From Aureispira anguillae (GTDB lineage Bacteria > Bacteroidota > Bacteroidia > Chitinophagales > Saprospiraceae): a stretch of 64,000 nucleotides of DNA. Below, in pieces: positions 53,306 through 63,311 of this stretch. Position 1 is the stretch's first letter; the number at the start of each line of letters is the position of its first letter. The stretch is from contig NZ_AP026867.1 of the NCBI RefSeq assembly GCF_026000115.1, forward strand, positions 5,805,001-5,869,000, read 5' to 3'. The position numbers and the translations under genes were made by a program. The notes under the pieces are model-generated. The model ran no database searches, was not told the DNA's origin, and saw only the letters and a program-made list of their open reading frames with translations.

Positions 53306-54016
53306 TCAAGCCTTAACATTTGCTCCTTTCATAACAAAAATTTCGGAGCCTTCTGCCAAAAATACAGAATCAGGTTGTTGATTAATAAAAGCGAATTGCT
53401 CGCCATATATTTGAGAAAAATCGCCTTCTGTCTCAAAATTACAGACCTGATACATATCCCACGTAGGGTGCCCGACTTCGTATTGTGCCGTTTTTTGGTC
53501 GTTAAGTCGAGTATAGCCCCAAAAATGTTCCGTAATAAACTCGGCTTCACTACCTTCCTTTATTTTTAACGGTTGAGGAATTGCCTCTACCTTCATTTTG
53601 TGCCACTGTTGATTTTTTTTTGCCTCATAAGACAGCTCCATTTTTTGAGCATTGGATGTTATAACATGACGCATGGGCAAGGTTTCATAATGTTCTCCAT
53701 AAATGGTATTCGCCACCCAAGAAATCATTCTTTTAGGAACAATTTCTTTGATGAAGACAACCCCTCTACGCCATTCGCTCCCATGTTGGTATCGTACATA
53801 AAATCGAAGATTTATTTCTTCAAAATTTCGATAAAAAGGAATGGGTACTCCCAAAACCTTTGTATTCAAGAATAAAAAACCAACAAGACTTAGGTGCAAC
53901 TTTCCATTCCAATCATCCAATTCTGTCCCCATGGGCAAATAAGGTTTTAAGAGTTCGGGCTCTACTAAATAATTTGCCAAGATTAATTTGCGCCATTCTG
54001 CTGTCAAGAACTTCAT
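53306..54016 (-). CDS. DUF2071 family protein (YqjF-like)
   Basis: 236-residue protein with the DUF2071 pattern: FLTAEWRKLILANYLVEPEL, GKLHLSLVGFLFLNTKVLGV, NLRFYVRYQHGSEWRRGVVF and FITEHFWGYTRLNDQKTAQY. It has no signal peptide. No activity is established for the family. It is transcribed alone, divergent from rarA. Confidence 0.88.
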   Translation of the reverse strand: MKFLTAEWRKLILANYLVEPELLKPYLPMGTELDDWNGKLHLSLVGFLFLNTKVLGVPIPFYRNFEEINLRFYVRYQHGSEWRRGVVFIKEIVPKRMISWVANTIYGEHYETLPMRHVITSNAQKMELSYEAKKNQQWHKMKVEAIPQPLKIKEGSEAEFITEHFWGYTRLNDQKTAQYEVGHPTWDMYQVCNFETEGDFSQIYGEQFAFINQQPDSVFLAEGSEIFVMKGANVKA

Positions 54017-54092
54017 ATTGTTTGGTTGATTTCGTTTGTTTTTGTAATATCGTCTATCCTTTAGAACGATCGATTGGTAGTACTCCGTACCT

Positions 54093-54100
54093 CAAAAATA
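54093..54100 (-). promoter_or_regulatory. Possible promoter of DUF2071 gene
   Basis: TATTTTTG on the minus strand, 77 nt before the ATG. Only the -7 element is matched. Confidence 0.3.
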
Positions 54101-54214
54101 ATTTACGCAACATCCACCTTATAACCATTTCAAGATCAAAGCCCTTAGGCTCTCTTAAAACATAAGGTTCTCTACGCAGTACAGCTTTAGTCAATATAAA
54201 AATTTATACCCACT

Positions 54215-55504
54215 ATGGCAAATAACAACGAACCATTAGCCGAACGCATGCGCCCAAAATCTTTGGAGGATTATATCAGCCAAAAACATTTGGTAGGTAA
54301 ACAGGGAGCTTTAACCAAAGTAATTCAAGTTGGGAGAATTCCTTCTTTGATCTTGTGGGGACCACCTGGCACAGGCAAAACTACGCTAGCCACGATTATT
54401 GCAAGTACATCGGGACGACCATTCTATAGTCTATCGGCCATCAATGCAGGTGTCAAAGATGTACGAGAAGTCATCAAAAAGGCGCAGGGGCATCATGGCT
54501 TGTTTAGTCCTCAACAACGCCCCTTGCTATTTATTGACGAAATTCATCGGTTTAGTAAATCTCAACAAGATGCCTTGCTTGGAGCTGTAGAAAAAGGAGT
54601 GATAACCTTAATTGGAGCTACAACAGAAAATCCTAGCTTTGAGGTCATTCCCGCTTTATTGTCTCGCTGCCAACTCTATATTCTAAATAGCTTAGAAAAG
54701 GAAGATTTGGTGCAGTTGTTAGAAAATGCTAAAACCAAGGATGCTTTATTATCTCAAAAAGAAATCATACTAAAAGAGGTGGATGCCCTCTTACGATTTT
54801 CAGGTGGGGATGCTCGAAAATTATTAAATGTCTTTGAATTAATCTGTACTTCTGAAGATACGCCAACCGTTACCATTACAGATGCCTTGGTGCAATCAAA
54901 AGTTCAGCAAAATATTGTTCGATATGACAAAACAGGAGAACAACATTATGATATTGTTTCTGCATTCATTAAATCCATTCGAGGATCAGATCCTAATGCA
55001 ACGGTTTATTGGTTGGCTAGAATGATAGAAGGAGGGGAAGATGTCAAATTTATAGCAAGAAGACTTATCATTGCTGCTGCGGAAGACATTGGGCATGCCA
55101 ACCCTACCGCTTTGGTTATTGCTAACAATACATTTCAAGCCGTTACAACCATCGGTTTTCCTGAGAGTCGAATTGTTTTGTCACAATGTGCAACTTACTT
55201 GGCTGCTTCTCCCAAAAGCAATGCCGCATATATGGCTATCAATAACGCTCAACGCTTAGTCAAACAAACGGGTGACCTTCCTGTTCCACTGCATTTACGA
55301 AATGCGCCAACCAAATTAATGAAACAACTCAATTATGGCAAAGAGTATCAATACTCCCATGACTATCCTGGTAATTTTGTGCAGCAGGAATACCTGCCAG
55401 AAGGAATAGAAGGAACTACGCTTTATCAGCCAGGCAACAATCAAAGAGAACAAGGCATGAAAAATTATTTAAAACATTATTGGAAGGATAAATACGGTTA
55501 TTAA
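54215..55504 (+). CDS. rarA: Replication-associated recombination protein RarA (MgsA)
   Basis: AAA+ ATPase acting at stalled replication forks, 429 aa. Walker [15 protein letters not shown], Walker [20 protein letters not shown], sensor [11 protein letters not shown], and the C-terminal tetramerisation region [20 protein letters not shown] and ending in [12 protein letters not shown]. The start ([20 protein letters not shown]) is typical. The dtd gene follows within 10 bp, so both are co-transcribed. Confidence 0.96.
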   Translation: MANNNEPLAERMRPKSLEDYISQKHLVGKQGALTKVIQVGRIPSLILWGPPGTGKTTLATIIASTSGRPFYSLSAINAGVKDVREVIKKAQGHHGLFSPQQRPLLFIDEIHRFSKSQQDALLGAVEKGVITLIGATTENPSFEVIPALLSRCQLYILNSLEKEDLVQLLENAKTKDALLSQKEIILKEVDALLRFSGGDARKLLNVFELICTSEDTPTVTITDALVQSKVQQNIVRYDKTGEQHYDIVSAFIKSIRGSDPNATVYWLARMIEGGEDVKFIARRLIIAAAEDIGHANPTALVIANNTFQAVTTIGFPESRIVLSQCATYLAASPKSNAAYMAINNAQRLVKQTGDLPVPLHLRNAPTKLMKQLNYGKEYQYSHDYPGNFVQQEYLPEGIEGTTLYQPGNNQREQGMKNYLKHYWKDKYGY

Positions 55505-55514
55505 AAGCTAAAAA

Positions 55515-55970
55515 ATGAGAGTTATATTACAACGTGTGAAGGAAGCCTCTGTTACGATTGACCAGCAAGTTCATGCTCAAATTGAATCGGGATTACTTTT
55601 ATTACTAGGTATTGAACAAGCCGACCAAACAGAGGATATTGAATGGCTGTGCAAAAAAATACTTAGCCTCCGTATTTTTGGCGATGCTGAGGGTAAAATG
55701 AATCGCTCTGTTCAAGATATTGAGGGATCTATTCTTGTCGTTAGTCAATTTACCTTACATGCCAATATCAAAAAGGGCACTCGCCCTTCTTTTATAAAAG
55801 CAGCTCGTCCTGAAATCGCCATTCCTCTTTACGAGTCATTTGTCCACCACCTAGAAAAAGGCTTAGGAAAACCAGTTGGTACAGGCATATTTGGAGCAGA
55901 TATGAAAGTCGCCTTGATCAATGATGGTCCTGTCACGATTATTATGGATTCTCAAAACAGAAGTTTTTAG
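55515..55970 (+). CDS. dtd: D-aminoacyl-tRNA deacylase
   Basis: Removes D-amino acids (and glycine from tRNA-Ala) from mischarged tRNAs, 151 aa. Both signature motifs are intact: VVSQFTLHANIKKGTRPSF and LINDGPVTIIMDSQ. It starts MRVILQRVKEASVTIDQQVH. Ten bases downstream of rarA. Confidence 0.97.
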   Translation: MRVILQRVKEASVTIDQQVHAQIESGLLLLLGIEQADQTEDIEWLCKKILSLRIFGDAEGKMNRSVQDIEGSILVVSQFTLHANIKKGTRPSFIKAARPEIAIPLYESFVHHLEKGLGKPVGTGIFGADMKVALINDGPVTIIMDSQNRSF

Positions 55971-56142
55971 GGAAATTCATTGATACTACAAAGGGTACCT
56001 TTGATTGAATAAAAACATTCATTCATTGAAAAGAGCACTATCTATCCAACAATCTTCTCCTTTTTTCGTCTATTTTGTATTCCAATAGTGTTACAACTTC
56101 ATTCGTTTTGTATCATTATTAAAATGACAATAATCAAAAACT

Positions 56143-57408
56143 ATGGATTCAATTACGCAGGCAACGCTTGGAGCGGCAATGGGGCATGCTGTTTTAGGCA
56201 AAAAGATGGGAAATAAAGCAATTTTGGTTGGCGCTATAGCTGGCACAATTCCCGATTTAGATGTTTTTTCTCGTTTATTCCTAGATCATCAAGTATATGG
56301 ATTGGTTTATCATAGAGGAATCACACATTCTATTCTGTTTACGTTCTTAGCCTCGCCTATCTTTGCTTGGGTGAGCTTAAAATATTACGAACAAGGATGG
56401 CATAAAAAATGGGGCGTTCAAGCCATTTTAGCAGCTTGGTCGCTACTTTTTTATCTACTAATCTTAATAGGATTAGGAACAGGTGTTTATTATTCACAAA
56501 ATCCCATTGTCATTGGTTTATTTAGTTTATTTACCTTGGGCTTGTACCCCTTAAGTAAAACATTAAAATCGGGTATTGATAAACGCTCCCAAATAGAATA
56601 CGATATTGGATTTAAGGATTGGACCTTGATGTATTTTTTAGCTTTTTTAACCCATTGGGTTATTGATGCCTGTACCGCTTACGGCACTCAAATTTTTGAG
56701 CCTTTTTCTCGCTATAGAGTTGCTTTTAATAATATTTCTATTGTAGATCCACTCTACACCGTGCCTATGATCATTGGTTTAGTAGCGGTTTTCTTTGCTA
56801 GAAAATATCAAACACAACGCTTTTGGAATTACTTGGGCATCTCCATTGCAAGCCTCTATATGGCAACTACTTTTTATAGCAAATCAATTATGAATACAGT
56901 AGTCGCAGACAATTTACAACAACAAGGGATTGAATTTACAGAGTATATTACCTATCCTACGATTCTGAATACCGTGCTATGGCAAACCACAGTTGTTACA
57001 GAGGATGCTTATTATTATGGAACCTACTCCCTCTTGGATGAAACTCCTATTATAGATTTTGTCAAATTGCCCAAAAACCATGCTTTAATTGAGAAATACC
57101 AAGGAGAAGAATACTTAGATATTTTGCTTTGGTTTGCGAATGGTTATTACAATTTAATAGAGCAACCCGATGGTAGTATTACCTTTAACAATCTTAGATT
57201 TGGTATGATGGGAGTTCCCGAAAACAGTACAATCCCCTTAAATGATCGATATATTTTCCGTTTTAAATTAACAGAAAAAGAAGGGCAATTTGATGTGGAA
57301 GAAGATCGGGACATGGAACGTATTAATGTTGGCGAAATGGCTAGCACACTTTGGAATAGATTAAAAGGCAAGCAAGTAGCTCATGAAAGCACTCCAACAA
57401 ACTATTGA
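56143..57408 (+). CDS. Inner-membrane metal-dependent hydrolase (YdjM/YbcI-like)
   Basis: 421-residue protein with five or six transmembrane segments in the first 260 residues and a soluble C-terminal part. The start DSITQATLGAAMGHAVLGKK and the motifs GTIPDLDVFSRLF and YHRGITHSILFTFLASP (conserved His/Asp) match the LexA-regulated/YdjM membrane hydrolase family (DUF457). The reaction is not established. The end overlaps the start of the next gene by 26 bp, in a different frame. Confidence 0.85.
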   Translation: MDSITQATLGAAMGHAVLGKKMGNKAILVGAIAGTIPDLDVFSRLFLDHQVYGLVYHRGITHSILFTFLASPIFAWVSLKYYEQGWHKKWGVQAILAAWSLLFYLLILIGLGTGVYYSQNPIVIGLFSLFTLGLYPLSKTLKSGIDKRSQIEYDIGFKDWTLMYFLAFLTHWVIDACTAYGTQIFEPFSRYRVAFNNISIVDPLYTVPMIIGLVAVFFARKYQTQRFWNYLGISIASLYMATTFYSKSIMNTVVADNLQQQGIEFTEYITYPTILNTVLWQTTVVTEDAYYYGTYSLLDETPIIDFVKLPKNHALIEKYQGEEYLDILLWFANGYYNLIEQPDGSITFNNLRFGMMGVPENSTIPLNDRYIFRFKLTEKEGQFDVEEDRDMERINVGEMASTLWNRLKGKQVAHESTPTNY

Positions 57409-57949
57409 CCAATTGATCCACTTAAATGATACGGAATGGTCTGCTTTATCGGCATTGTTTCAGCCTAAACAATTACAAAAAAAAACTTATTTTGCCAATT
57501 GTGGTGAATATGCCAGCCAATTTGCTCTAGTTGAAACAGGCGTATTAAGAGCCTTTTATAGAACCGATACGGGTGAAGAATACAACAAAACTTTTTTTAG
57601 CCCCAATACTTTTGTTGGGGCTTATGCTTCTTTGATAACGGGTAATAAAAATCTAATTGATATTCAGTGCTTAACAGATTGTACCGTATGGATCGCCGAT
57701 TATCCGTCCTTTACAAAGTTATTTGATGCCTATCCCAAAATAGAACGTATTGCACGGTTATTGGCAGAACAATACTTTATTCAAAAAGAAAAGCGAGAGA
57801 TTCATTTAGTAACCCTAGAGGCCAAAGAACGCTATCAAGTATTTCAAACGGAACACCCCCATTTAGAACAATTAATTCCTCAATATCATATTGCCTCTTA
57901 CCTTGGTATCTCAGCCACTCAGTTGAGTCGTATTCGAGCTGCTAAATAA
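57383..57949 (+). CDS. Crp/Fnr-family transcriptional regulator
   Basis: 188-residue protein with an N-terminal cyclic-nucleotide-binding-like domain (QLQKKTYFANCGEYASQFAL, ETGVLRAFYRTDTGEEYNKT) and a short C-terminal helix-turn-helix (YHIASYLGISATQLSRIRAA). There is no Cys cluster for an iron-sulfur centre. It overlaps the preceding membrane hydrolase by 26 bp, so it is translated from the same message; the SDR gene downstream could be its target (inference). Confidence 0.88.
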   Translation: MKALQQTIDQLIHLNDTEWSALSALFQPKQLQKKTYFANCGEYASQFALVETGVLRAFYRTDTGEEYNKTFFSPNTFVGAYASLITGNKNLIDIQCLTDCTVWIADYPSFTKLFDAYPKIERIARLLAEQYFIQKEKREIHLVTLEAKERYQVFQTEHPHLEQLIPQYHIASYLGISATQLSRIRAAK

Positions 57950-58043
57950 AAATAGCCTTATTTTTATTTACCTATGTAAATGAATGTTCTTTTTAATTGG
58001 TTGACCTTTGGACTATTCCTAACCAAACAACAACAATCAACCA

Positions 58044-58778
58044 ATGAAATTAAGCAGCAACAAGATTTTAATCACAGGGGCAACGTCAGGAATTGGATTG
58101 GCATTATTAGAAGCCTTTTTAGCTTATGACAACCAAATTATTGCCTTGGGGAGAAATGAAGAACGGCTCAAAAAATTAGCGCAAAGAACTCCTAAGATAA
58201 TTCCCTTTTGTTGTGATATTTCCAATACAGAAGATTTAGATCAGCTAGTATTTTTTATTGAACAAGAACACAAAGACCTAAATATTTTAATCAACAATGC
58301 GGGAATTCAATACAATTATCACTTTCAAGAAAACCCACAAATTTCAGCTCAAATAACACAAGAGATCAACGTTAATTTCATTGCTCCTGTCCAACTGATT
58401 GCTCTACTTTTACCTACCTTGCATTCCAACAAAAATGCAGCAATTGTTAATGTTTCTTCTGGACTAGGTTTGGTTCCTAAAATGACTGCTCCTGTCTATT
58501 GTGCTACCAAAGCAGCCATTCACATTTTTTCTCAATCCCTTCGTTACCAACTAAGCGCCATAAAAGTTTTTGAAATCATTCCTCCGTTGGTTGAAACTCC
58601 AATGACGGCAGGCAGAGGAAAAGGAAAAATTTCTCCTCAACAATTGGCCGATGAATTTATGCAGGCATTAAAAAAAGATAAGTTAACCGTAAATATAGGC
58701 AAGGTAAAATGGTTAAAACTTATTAATAGAGTCTGTCCTCGTTTTGCTCAGAAGATCATGAAAGGAAGTTTTAGCTAA
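58044..58778 (+). CDS. Short-chain dehydrogenase/reductase
   Basis: 244-residue SDR: cofactor motif GATSGIGLALLEAF, ILINNAGIQ, catalytic Ser in NVSSGLGL and YCATKAA. The C-terminal part (VETPMTAGRGKGKISPQQLA) resembles DltE-type oxidoreductases; the substrate is unknown. It lies 94 bp after the regulator on the same strand. Confidence 0.88.
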   Translation: MKLSSNKILITGATSGIGLALLEAFLAYDNQIIALGRNEERLKKLAQRTPKIIPFCCDISNTEDLDQLVFFIEQEHKDLNILINNAGIQYNYHFQENPQISAQITQEINVNFIAPVQLIALLLPTLHSNKNAAIVNVSSGLGLVPKMTAPVYCATKAAIHIFSQSLRYQLSAIKVFEIIPPLVETPMTAGRGKGKISPQQLADEFMQALKKDKLTVNIGKVKWLKLINRVCPRFAQKIMKGSFS

Positions 58779-58786
58779 AAAAAGAA

Positions 58787-58815
58787 GGCTAGCCAATCTT
58801 CTGATTTAGCTAGCC
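58787..58815. terminator. Terminator between convergent genes
   Basis: GGCTAGC and GCTAGCC form a 7-bp GC-rich stem around a 15-nt loop, followed by CTATTTTGTT on the plus strand and A-rich DNA on the other side. It separates the SDR (ends 58778) and the T9SS protease gene (ends 58838). Confidence 0.65.
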
Positions 58816-58837
58816 CTATTTTGTTGTTATAAAATTC

Positions 58838-61800
58838 TTATTTAACAACTACTATTTTTTTAGAAATGCGTTGATTTTTAGTTTGTAGAACAACAAAGTA
58901 AACCCCTGTCGTCTGCTCTTTTAAATCTACAGGAACATTAAAGGTAGTCCCCGAATAGGTATATTCTCTCACAACTCGCCCTAATACATCTGTTATATGT
59001 ATCGTTGCCATGTTGTGTTCCTCAAAGGCTACTTCTATTAAAAAAGCTCCTGTATTCGGATTAGGAATTACCTCAAAAGCAGAGATTGAAGCTAGATCTT
59101 TTATTCCTACAATATTAACTGTAACCGTAGCTGTCGTTGAGCAACCATTGGCATCGGTAATGGTAACGGTATGCGTGTTATTATGAACTAGCCCCGAAGC
59201 CGTAGCACCTGTCTGGCTAGCAGCAGCAGCATCCCATTGGTAAGTATAATTGGGTGTACCTCCTGTAGCAATTGCGGTTACTGTTCCATCTCCATTATCG
59301 GTAATACTCGCCGATAAGCTGGTTGCTGGCTCTGTAATGTTAACTGTTGCTGTCGCCATACAGCCATTCGCATCTGTTCCTGTCACTGTATAACTGCTCG
59401 CTCCTAAATTAGTAGCAGTAGCCCCATTTTGTCCATTGCTCCAAGCAAAGGTAATTGCTCCCGTTCCTCCTGAACCAGTAGCCGTTGCTACTCCATCGGT
59501 TCCTCCATTACAAGATACGGCGGTGGTCATAGAAGCAGTGGTAACGACTGCTGTTGGCTCAGTGATTGCAACGGTTGTGGTACTCGTACAAGCATTGGCA
59601 TCGGTAACCGTAACGGTATAGGTATTAACGCCCAAGTTGTTGGCAATAGCACCACTTTGTCCATTGCTCCAAACAAAAGTAGTCGCTCCTGTCCCACCTG
59701 TTGCCGTGGCTGTTGCCACACCATCTGTAGCACCATCACAGGTTATATCAGCTCCATTATAGTTACTAGTAACCGTAGCAGATGGAACTAATGCTGCTGG
59801 ATTGGTCAAAGAAGCAGTTGTCGTTGCTACGCAGTTATTTACATCCGTAATGGTTATGGTATAAGTACCCGCTCCAAGAGCATTTGCCGTATTATTAGAC
59901 TGTCCTCCTGAACCAAAATTATAGCTATAAGGTGCCATTCCTCCTGAACCAATAATCGTAATAGAACCATCGCTATCTCCATTACAACTAGGGTTTGTTG
60001 TGCTCCCTACAGCACCAGCTACAGCACTGGCAGGTCCTGTAATCGTAACGGGTACTGTCGTTACACAATTATTAGCATCGGTTACGGTTACAACATAGCT
60101 ATTGGCGGTAAGCCCAACAAAACTATTGGCTGGCTGACTTCCTGTTCCTATATCATAGGTATAACTTGGTGTTCCTCCCGTCGTTGCAAATGCTGCTGCT
60201 CCTGTATTTCCTCCAAAACAAGTAACATTGGTACTTGATGTTAAAGAAGAAGACAATGCTGCTGGTTCGCCTATAGAGACTCCCACTGTGGCAGAGCAAG
60301 ATCCATTATCAGTAATTGTTACCGTATAAGCACCAGCCGATAGATTATTAAAAACACCTGTGCTCTGATTCCCTGTTCCTATATTATAAGTATAACTTGG
60401 TGTTCCTCCTGTAGCCACAACCGTAACAGAACCATCGTTAGAACCATTGCAAGACAAGTCATCACTAACGGTAATGCTTCCTGTTAAATTACAAGAAACG
60501 GCCGCTTGAACATTAATATTATCAACATATAGATGTTGACCATACCCCGATAAATTGATAAAGGCGATTCGCACATGACTTGCTCCATCATAAGCACTCA
60601 AATCTATCGTATCAGTACGCCATTGTCCTGCTGTTGGGCTAAAAGCTGTTGCTGCATCGGGTGCGGTTGCCAAATCGCTGCCCCCTCTCCAATAAACTGG
60701 CGTAAAATTCGTTCCACAATCCGAGTTAATCGCAATAACCAACGAGTCATTAAACGTAGCATCGTATCGTGCATAAGCAACATCAAAGGTTAAGATGCTC
60801 CCCGTCTGTCCTGTCAAATCTAGAGTAGGAACAAAAAACCAATCAAATTGCCCTCTAAAATCTGCATCAAAGTTATTCATATGCATACTTCCTACGCTAG
60901 CAGCTGTTCCATAGCCATTAACAACATTGTCGTGTATCCATACATTTCCATCGCCATTTTGATCCAAAAGCGTTATATCTGTAGGCAAAGAACCTCCTCC
61001 AAAGCCTTCTGCATAAGGCAATGCACTACTTGTTCTATATTGACTCAAAACAGAGGTTTCATCATTAGAGGCATTCGCATCGGTGCCTCCATTGGGACTG
61101 CTTGTAAAAGCACGAAAAGTAAATGGTGCGCCTCCTATTGGCACATTAACCAATGGCAAAGTAACCGTTGTTGTCGCTCCTGGTGCCAATGATCCCGTCC
61201 ATGCAAAGGTGTTAATTGTACCTGAATTCACTTGGTAATTAATCGTAACGGCTGTTAAGGTTGTTGTTCCAAAATTTTCCAATACGACCTCAGGCGCAAA
61301 AGGATCATCGCAAATAGTGGTACTATCAGCAGGATTCGTAATATTAGAAATACCTGCGTCTATAGCATTCGTTGGGACACAGGGAAAATAGGTTCCTGCC
61401 AAAGAAGTAGCTCCTGTATTATTAGGATCCAACCAAGCTTTAAGCTGTCGGTTGGCTGCCGCTCCATTAGAAGTCCAATGATAGGACATCTTTCCATAAG
61501 AATCAGGGCTTGTTGGACTAGTGCAAAAAGAGCTTCCTCCTGTTAATGTTCCTACAATTAATCCCGCATTATTAAATAGAGGAGAACCAGAAGATCCACC
61601 TTCTGTCACTCCATGCCCATTGGTAGTTGCCCCCCAAATTACTCGCCAGTGACTATTTAGCCCTGAACCATTCCAAGAAGTTGTCAATGTTGTCCCCGAA
61701 AAGGTAGATATTTTTTTGATGTCCCCTGCTGGATGGTGAATGCCATACCCACCCGTTGTTGCTGCTGTCGCTACATTCCACCCTGCAAAAAAGACATTGT

Positions 61801-62794
61801 AACTGGATGGAATAGCACTATTTATTTCTAGCAATAAAAAATCCGATCCAGCAGGTCCGCCACCACCATTACTATGTGATCTCATGGTACAGCCAGTCAA
61901 CGATTGATTGGCTAAACTCCCTTGTGAAGTCGGACTAGTACAACCTGATGCTTGGTAATTAAAATAAAAAATCCATTGATTAAAATCAGATGCCGAAGCA
62001 ATCGAAGAATTAACACCTTGTGTTCCCAAAGCACAATGCAAGGCGGTCAAAAAATATTTATCACAATTTTGCAATACATTATTGACCATAGCACCAGAAC
62101 ACCAACCTGCATTGGCACCTACTCGCACCAAGATACGAGCAACAGCATCACGCTGCTGCGTTTTTCCAGTACCCTCTGGCGTACAATTGACATTTACTTC
62201 ACAAGGATCAGAATCGCCAAAATTATCTGTCGTTTTGGCAAAACGATACATATGCCCAACCCCATCAATAATAAATTTGCCTTGTCCTGCTACTCGTGCT
62301 GGTTCTACATATTCTACAATAATGTCATCGCTATAAATAGGTCCTAAAGCGAATTTTCCGCTTTCTTGATTATTTTCATAGGTAAAGCCCCCTAGAACTA
62401 ATTTTCTATCCTTGCTATAAACATAAAGCTTTGCTCCTTTAGGAATCTTAAAATCGCTAAAATACAAAGCAATTCCTTTAGCATCTTTGGCCTGAATTCG
62501 AGTTCTCCAAATCTGATCGCCATTGGGGTATCGATCCCAAATACCATGTATATTATTTTGAATGTAAGTCGACTGTATTCTAGTGTTAAACATTAAAATA
62601 CCCTTAGCATCTCGTTCTGTATTTTCTTCCCTAATCTTCTCCATATCCAGTGCGGGCATACTGACAAGGGGTATGTTTTGTTGTAGATGAAATGCTGGCA
62701 CAAAACTCTTAGGGCTAGAGCCATCATTAATTTGTGCATATAGAGCTATATTACAAGCTATAAATAGCATAATAAGTAAACTAATTTTTTGCAT
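58838..62794 (-). CDS. T9SS-secreted trypsin-like protease with SprB repeats
   Basis: 1318-residue secreted protein. Order: signal peptide (1-20), pro-region (to about 205), a lysyl-endopeptidase-like serine protease domain (about 215-470) with the triad His253 (FLTALHC), Asp318 (GSDFLLLE) and Ser402 (GGSSGSPLF), then a CARDB-like part (485-590), a beta-sandwich region (about 590-760), six to seven SprB-type repeats (about 770-1240; pattern GGTPSYTY...T-V-T-V-T-D-x-N-x-C) and a type A T9SS C-terminal sorting domain (about 1245-1318: VIPNPNTGAFLIEVAFEE). It is probably exported through the Por secretion system and anchored or released at the surface. Its target and pro-peptide cleavage are unknown. 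Confidence 0.9.
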   Translation of the reverse strand: MQKISLLIMLFIACNIALYAQINDGSSPKSFVPAFHLQQNIPLVSMPALDMEKIREENTERDAKGILMFNTRIQSTYIQNNIHGIWDRYPNGDQIWRTRIQAKDAKGIALYFSDFKIPKGAKLYVYSKDRKLVLGGFTYENNQESGKFALGPIYSDDIIVEYVEPARVAGQGKFIIDGVGHMYRFAKTTDNFGDSDPCEVNVNCTPEGTGKTQQRDAVARILVRVGANAGWCSGAMVNNVLQNCDKYFLTALHCALGTQGVNSSIASASDFNQWIFYFNYQASGCTSPTSQGSLANQSLTGCTMRSHSNGGGGPAGSDFLLLEINSAIPSSYNVFFAGWNVATAATTGGYGIHHPAGDIKKISTFSGTTLTTSWNGSGLNSHWRVIWGATTNGHGVTEGGSSGSPLFNNAGLIVGTLTGGSSFCTSPTSPDSYGKMSYHWTSNGAAANRQLKAWLDPNNTGATSLAGTYFPCVPTNAIDAGISNITNPADSTTICDDPFAPEVVLENFGTTTLTAVTINYQVNSGTINTFAWTGSLAPGATTTVTLPLVNVPIGGAPFTFRAFTSSPNGGTDANASNDETSVLSQYRTSSALPYAEGFGGGSLPTDITLLDQNGDGNVWIHDNVVNGYGTAASVGSMHMNNFDADFRGQFDWFFVPTLDLTGQTGSILTFDVAYARYDATFNDSLVIAINSDCGTNFTPVYWRGGSDLATAPDAATAFSPTAGQWRTDTIDLSAYDGASHVRIAFINLSGYGQHLYVDNINVQAAVSCNLTGSITVSDDLSCNGSNDGSVTVVATGGTPSYTYNIGTGNQSTGVFNNLSAGAYTVTITDNGSCSATVGVSIGEPAALSSSLTSSTNVTCFGGNTGAAAFATTGGTPSYTYDIGTGSQPANSFVGLTANSYVVTVTDANNCVTTVPVTITGPASAVAGAVGSTTNPSCNGDSDGSITIIGSGGMAPYSYNFGSGGQSNNTANALGAGTYTITITDVNNCVATTTASLTNPAALVPSATVTSNYNGADITCDGATDGVATATATGGTGATTFVWSNGQSGAIANNLGVNTYTVTVTDANACTSTTTVAITEPTAVVTTASMTTAVSCNGGTDGVATATGSGGTGAITFAWSNGQNGATATNLGASSYTVTGTDANGCMATATVNITEPATSLSASITDNGDGTVTAIATGGTPNYTYQWDAAAASQTGATASGLVHNNTHTVTITDANGCSTTATVTVNIVGIKDLASISAFEVIPNPNTGAFLIEVAFEEHNMATIHITDVLGRVVREYTYSGTTFNVPVDLKEQTTGVYFVVLQTKNQRISKKIVVVK

Positions 62795-63069
62795 AGTACA
62801 GTAATTTTTTTGTATAGAAATGTAATCTTTGGGAATGGACTAGTATATCAATGGATAGCATTTTAACTTTTAATAAATTGCCTATCTATATACAAAAAAT
62901 TGGGGAGAGCAAACAAAGTGATTATCACCTGTTCTTTTTGTTTTCTTTTACAAGAACAAATAAAAATAAACATTTATTCCGCAAACAAATAAAAAAGCAA
63001 CATTATATACTCATCAAATTTTTAGCTAAAAAAATGCTTGATGCGCAATTTTTAAAATTCTAAAAGGAT

Positions 63070-63097
63070 GAGCCATCCCTAAAACTAGGAATGGCTC
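63070..63097 (-). terminator. Terminator of the partial T9SS gene
   Basis: GAGCCATTCCTA and TAGGGATGGCTC pair fully as minus-strand RNA (one G-U) around a 4-nt loop, then T-rich ATCCTTTTAG. On the plus strand there would be one mismatch, so the direction is leftward. It lies beyond the repeat element, 215 nt after the gene stop. Confidence 0.7.
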
Positions 63098-63136
63098 AAA
63101 AGGGGGGTATTCAAAATGAATTGTTTATTATTTTAA

Positions 63137-63308
63137 TACTCTGTTAATTGATACGATTAGCTTTGTTATTCACTACGTTCATGAGCGCTGCGCTTTAGTT
63201 CGCTGCTAGGTTAGCTAGTGCTTATTAGCTCCCTAAGGTCGGTTCGTTATCACTCGTGAGCCAGCAAGCTGGGTTCTACGTGGTTACTACGTATTTTCTA
63301 GCAGAGTA
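63137..63308. repeat. 172-bp element with terminal inverted repeats, copy 2
   Basis: Ends TACTCTGTTA (63137-63146) and TAGCAGAGTA (63299-63308) are inverted repeats with one mismatch, related to the 10880-11074 ends. The right part, GTGAGCCAGCAAGCTGGGTT followed by C, and the GGTTAGCTA block match copy 1; the middle differs. It lies just after the partial T9SS gene (4 bp beyond its stop). Confidence 0.7.
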
Positions 63309-63311
63309 ATC

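Larger units (their letters stand above)
62795..63311. other. 517-bp intergenic region between two T9SS genes
   Basis: Contains the second terminal-inverted-repeat element (63137-63308) and a leftward terminator (63070-63097). A small rightward open frame at 62851-63063 is A/T-rich and unconvincing. No promoter motif was recognised for the protease gene. Confidence 0.5.

Noticed and set aside
62851-63063. Rightward 70-codon open frame between the two T9SS genes
   Set aside because: A/T-rich with Lys/Phe/Ile bias, no recognisable domain or promoter, and overlaps the region of the leftward leader.
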